From positions 1 through 45,090 of the forward strand of contig JAISVG010000084.1 of assembly GCA_031271635.1 (NCBI GenBank): DNA of 45,090 bases, written 5' to 3'. Position 1 is the stretch's first letter. The number at the start of each line of letters is the position of its first letter. Shown here piece after piece: positions 42,448 to 45,090 of this stretch. The translations under genes and the position numbers were made by a program. This DNA comes from Erysipelotrichaceae bacterium. Lineage in GTDB: Bacteria; Bacillota_I; Bacilli_A; RFN20; CAG-826. The notes beneath the pieces were generated by a model. It did no database searches. It had not been told where the DNA came from and worked only from the letters and a program-made list of their open reading frames with translations.

Positions 42448-42526
42448 CATGTGCGAGCGACGCTCTGGAACGCCAAGCGATGTTGTCGTAACATGAGGAA
42501 AGTTATTACATAAGGAGGAACAAAGA
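42448..42526 (+). promoter_or_regulatory. Structured leader of the S10 operon
   Basis: About 79 nt between the predicted start point and rpsJ. GAGCG/CGCTC (about 42454-42464) and ATGTT/AACAT (about 42480-42494) can form two short hairpins ahead of the AAGGAGG ribosome site. The segment is GC-rich compared with the spacer before it. It may carry a ribosomal-protein feedback site, but it does not match a leader motif I know. Confidence 0.45.
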
Positions 42527-42838
42527 ATGGCTAAATCGAAGGTAGTTCGTATCCGTTTACAGGCTTATGATCATGCATTGCTAGATCAAAGTGCTGCACA
42601 GATAGTAGCCCAAACCAAAAAGACCGGCGCAACAGTAGTTGGTCCAATTCCGCTTCCAACGGAGAAACAAGTCTATACTGTCTTAAGAGCGGTTCATAAA
42701 TACAAAGATGCTCGTGAACAATTTGAAATCAGAACTCATAAAAGAGTGATTGATTTAACTAATGTTAGTAAAGAAACATTAGATGTTTTAAAAAGAATGA
42801 CAATGCCAGCTGGGGTTGATGTCTTCATCAAGTTATAG
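42527..42838 (+). CDS. rpsJ: Ribosomal protein S10
   Basis: 103 residues, full length. A 30S subunit head protein that also acts as NusE in transcription antitermination. Signatures: VRIRLQAYDHALLDQSAAQI, VGPIPLPTEKQVYTVLRAVH and EQFEIRTHKRVIDL. First gene of the operon, with a strong AAGGAGG 9 nt before the ATG. Confidence 0.98.
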   Translation: MAKSKVVRIRLQAYDHALLDQSAAQIVAQTKKTGATVVGPIPLPTEKQVYTVLRAVHKYKDAREQFEIRTHKRVIDLTNVSKETLDVLKRMTMPAGVDVFIKL

Positions 42839-42849
42839 GTATTAACAGT

Positions 42850-43569
42850 ATGAAAGCAATTATCGGAAGAAAGATTGGGATGACACAAGTATTCGCCACT
42901 GATGGTACCATGTATCCAGTGACGGTTGTCGAAGTGTTGCCTAATTCAGTTGTTCAAGTCAAAACAAAAGCTCATGACGGTTATGATGCTTTAAAAGTTG
43001 GCTATGAAGATGAAAAAGAAGCCCGTTTAACAAGACCTGAAAAAGGGATTTTTGTTAAATCTGGCACCAGTTTCAAGAAGATTCTTAGCGAAGTTAAAGG
43101 CGACGAATTACTTGATAAGAAAGTTGGTGATAACCTCACGGTTGATTTATTTAAAGCTGGTGAAGTCGTGGATGTCATTGGTACTTCTAAGGGAAAAGGA
43201 TTTACTGGTGTCATTAAACAATATCATTATCATATTGGACCTAAGGGTCATGGTTCTGGTTATCATCGTGGCAGTGGTTCTTTTGCCAATAATGGTCGTT
43301 GCAATAACCGGGTGATTCCGGGTAAGAAAATGGCCGGAAGAAGAGGCCATGATTCAGTAACCATTTTAAACTTAGTGGTTGTTGATGTTAATGTTGAAAA
43401 GAATTACTTATTAATTAAAGGAGCAATCCCTGGCCCGAAGAAAGCCTTAGTCACTGTCCGTAGTGCAATTAAGACCGCTTTAAAAGCCGCGCCACAAATC
43501 AAGACTTTAGTTAATTATGCAAAAGAAGTTGTTGCTCCCGTAGCCCCGACTGAGGAAGGAGTTAATTAA
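42850..43569 (+). CDS. rplC: Ribosomal protein L3
   Basis: 239 residues; 50S assembly protein close to the peptidyl transferase centre. IIGRKIGMTQVFATDG at the N-terminus, SKGKGFTGVIKQYHYHIGPK in the loop region and PGKKMAGRRGHDSVTILNL are diagnostic. It is about 30 residues longer than usual at the C-terminus, with a tail of Ala, Lys, Val and Pro. No clear ribosome site in the 11-nt gap after rpsJ; translation is probably coupled. Confidence 0.97.
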   Translation: MKAIIGRKIGMTQVFATDGTMYPVTVVEVLPNSVVQVKTKAHDGYDALKVGYEDEKEARLTRPEKGIFVKSGTSFKKILSEVKGDELLDKKVGDNLTVDLFKAGEVVDVIGTSKGKGFTGVIKQYHYHIGPKGHGSGYHRGSGSFANNGRCNNRVIPGKKMAGRRGHDSVTILNLVVVDVNVEKNYLLIKGAIPGPKKALVTVRSAIKTALKAAPQIKTLVNYAKEVVAPVAPTEEGVN

Positions 43570-43571
43570 TT

Positions 43572-44216
43572 ATGCTAGAGAAGAAAATCCATTTGCCTTT
43601 ACTAAATGTTAAAGGTGAAAAGGTCAAAGATGTGACCTTAAAAAACGAAGTCTTTAATGTTGAAATGAATAAAGACGCCGTTTATTCTGATGTTAAAGTT
43701 TATCATTCAAATCTAAGACAAGCGACTGCAAAAACGAAAACGAGATCAGAAGTAAATGGTGGAGGTCGTAAACCCTTCCGCCAAAAAGGGACCGGACAGG
43801 CTCGAGCGGGTTCTTCACGTTCCCCGATCTGGGTCGGTGGCGGTAATATCTTTGGACCTCGAGGCAATCAAAACTTTAAACTCAAACAAAACCGTAAAGT
43901 GCATCGCTTAGCCTTAAAAGCCGTCTTAAGTGAAAAAGTCAAAAGCGGTTTAATCGTGGTTGATGAAATGAAATTAGAAACAAATAAAACGAAAGAATTA
44001 CTCGCAGTGCTTAAAGCCCTTAAAGTAGGCAAAAAAGCAATCTTAGTTGTTGGTTATGAAGATGAAGTTGCTAATCTTGCTCTTGCAAGCCGTAACCTTC
44101 CTTTATTAACGGATGTTATCTATCCAGAACAACTCACTACTTATGATGTGCTTTACACTGATAGCTTAATTCTTACAAGCAAGGCTCTTGCGGCCTTAGA
44201 GGAGGTTTTAGGCTAA
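43572..44216 (+). CDS. rplD: Ribosomal protein L4
   Basis: 214 residues; lines the exit tunnel of the 50S subunit and represses the S10 operon in E. coli. The extended tunnel loop (TKTRSEVNGGGRKPFRQKGT, then GQARAGSSRSPIWVGGGNIF) is intact. It starts 2 nt after the rplC stop. Confidence 0.97.
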   Translation: MLEKKIHLPLLNVKGEKVKDVTLKNEVFNVEMNKDAVYSDVKVYHSNLRQATAKTKTRSEVNGGGRKPFRQKGTGQARAGSSRSPIWVGGGNIFGPRGNQNFKLKQNRKVHRLALKAVLSEKVKSGLIVVDEMKLETNKTKELLAVLKALKVGKKAILVVGYEDEVANLALASRNLPLLTDVIYPEQLTTYDVLYTDSLILTSKALAALEEVLG

Positions 44217-44217
44217 T

Positions 44218-44580
44218 ATGGCTCGTGCAAAGAAACCAGAAGTGGTCGAAACTAAAAAAGCAGAAAAATTATTAAAACCAACTCTTAAGGAGTTAGAGGT
44301 AATAATTGAACCAGTTTATACTGAAAAAGCCATGCTTGCTAATCAAGCGGGAAATACAGTGACCTTTAAAGTGAGAAAAGACGCGAATCGCTTAGAGATT
44401 AAGAAGGCCATTCAAGCGCTTTATAATGTGAATGTTGAAAAAGTAAGAGTGATTAATGTCCACGCAAAAGAAGTCATGAAGGATCGCCGTCATAAAGGTA
44501 CTGTTTCCGGTTATAAAAAAGCCATTGTGAAATTGCAAGAAGGCAGCACCATTAGTTTATTTGAGGATAAAGGAGAATAG
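44218..44580 (+). CDS. rplW: Ribosomal protein L23
   Basis: 120 residues; sits at the tunnel exit and docks trigger factor and SRP. The core is recognisable (YTEKAMLANQAGNTVTFKVR, KKAIQALYNVNVEKVRVINV). A Lys/Glu-rich N-terminal extension of about 25 residues makes it longer than the usual 95-100. It starts one base after the rplD stop with an internal GGAGG in the end of rplD. Confidence 0.96.
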   Translation: MARAKKPEVVETKKAEKLLKPTLKELEVIIEPVYTEKAMLANQAGNTVTFKVRKDANRLEIKKAIQALYNVNVEKVRVINVHAKEVMKDRRHKGTVSGYKKAIVKLQEGSTISLFEDKGE

Positions 44581-44582
44581 TT

Positions 44583-45090
44583 ATGCCGATTAGAACATAT
44601 AAACCTTATACCCCATCACGTCGTAATATGTCGAATTCGACTTTTAGCGAAATCACGACCGCAACTCCAGAAAAGAGTCTTCTTGAATCTTTATCTAAAA
44701 GTGGTGGCCGTAATAATCAAGGAGTCATCACGACAAGACATGTTGGTGGAGGCCATAAAAGAAAGTATCGTATTATCGATTTTAAAAGAGATAAGGACAA
44801 TATTCCAGCTACAGTTAAGACGATTGAGTATGATCCTAATCGGAATGCTAATATCTCATTAGTAGTCTATAAGGATGGTGAAAAAAGATATATCCTTGCT
44901 CCTTTAGGCTTACAAGTAGGAACCGTCATTTATTCGGGCGATAATGTTGACATTAAAGTTGGTAACGCCTTACCTTTAGATAACATTCCTGAAGGTAGTG
45001 TCGTTCATAACATCGAACTAGTTCCTGGAAAAGGCGGACAAATGGCCCGTGCAGCAGGAACCTCGGCCCAAGTCCTTGGTAAAGAAGGAA
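44583..45090 (+). CDS. rplB: Ribosomal protein L2 (cut by window end)
   Basis: The first 169 codons are present. L2 is a core 50S protein near the peptidyl transferase centre. MPIRTYKPYTPSRRNMS, GGGHKRKYRIIDFKRDK and LVPGKGGQMARAAGTSAQVL are typical. It starts 2 nt after rplW; the AAGGAG ribosome site lies in the end of rplW. Confidence 0.97.
   Translation, partial: MPIRTYKPYTPSRRNMSNSTFSEITTATPEKSLLESLSKSGGRNNQGVITTRHVGGGHKRKYRIIDFKRDKDNIPATVKTIEYDPNRNANISLVVYKDGEKRYILAPLGLQVGTVIYSGDNVDIKVGNALPLDNIPEGSVVHNIELVPGKGGQMARAAGTSAQVLGKEG

Noticed and set aside
43002..43350. Open frames on both strands within rplC
   Set aside because: They are shadows of a clear ribosomal protein gene and lack ribosome sites or family features.

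Overview
The window looks like chromosomal DNA of a low-GC Firmicutes-type bacterium, most likely a Bacilli lineage near the mollicute relatives (Acholeplasma/Izemoplasma/RF39-like). It carries competence-type genes (comFA, comFC), YitT, an YdjI-type SPFH protein, and InlB-type and BIG_2 repeat proteins. Both release factors are present and prfB is read through an in-frame UGA by frameshifting, so UGA is a normal stop here, unlike in Mycoplasma. The exact taxon cannot be fixed from sequence reading alone.

Layout. 1-0.4 kb: end of a membrane protein and an Smr-domain protein. 0.5-5.1 kb (minus): a lipoprotein nuclease and a membrane/zinc-ribbon/SPFH operon. 5.3-8.65 kb (plus): a zinc-ribbon membrane protein, an unknown protein, an M29 aminopeptidase and a CvpA-like protein, then tRNA-Ala(CGC). 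8.86-21.25 kb (minus): a long housekeeping run: prfA, prmC, threonylcarbamoyl-AMP synthase, rpiB, comFA, comFC, secA, prfB, yitT, uvrB, then secG and folD. Many junctions overlap by 1-4 nt, so translation is probably coupled. tRNA-Gln(CTG) and tRNA-Leu(TAG) follow on the plus strand.

21.49-34.28 kb: a 12.8-kb integrated element in the 3' end of tRNA-Leu, bounded by a 17-bp direct repeat. It encodes a tyrosine integrase next to attL, a Rep_trans-type rolling-circle initiator, and a hairpin-rich non-coding region. A large membrane ATPase has features of the Zot/pI morphogenesis family of filamentous phages. There is a 688-residue signal-peptide protein with a C-terminal membrane anchor, a 205-residue membrane-anchored exported protein, and a set of small, mostly basic proteins. 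A divergent repressor/early-operon switch and a zinc-ribbon nuclease lie at the far end. A consensus plus-strand promoter followed within about 10 nt by a terminator hairpin sits antisense inside the main operon. Together these suggest a cryptic inovirus-like provirus (or a relative that borrowed that architecture). No canonical short major coat protein was found, so this stays a hypothesis.

34.3-42.3 kb: a gene-poor scar, a small membrane-protein gene broken by a one-base frameshift, a membrane-anchored protein, a pair of overlapping MgtE paralogues, an AlkD-like protein, an XRE regulator fused to pentapeptide-like repeats, and a secreted BIG_2 protein. 42.4-45.1 kb: the start of the S10 ribosomal operon (rpsJ, rplC, rplD, rplW, rplB cut by the window end) behind a consensus promoter and a short structured leader.
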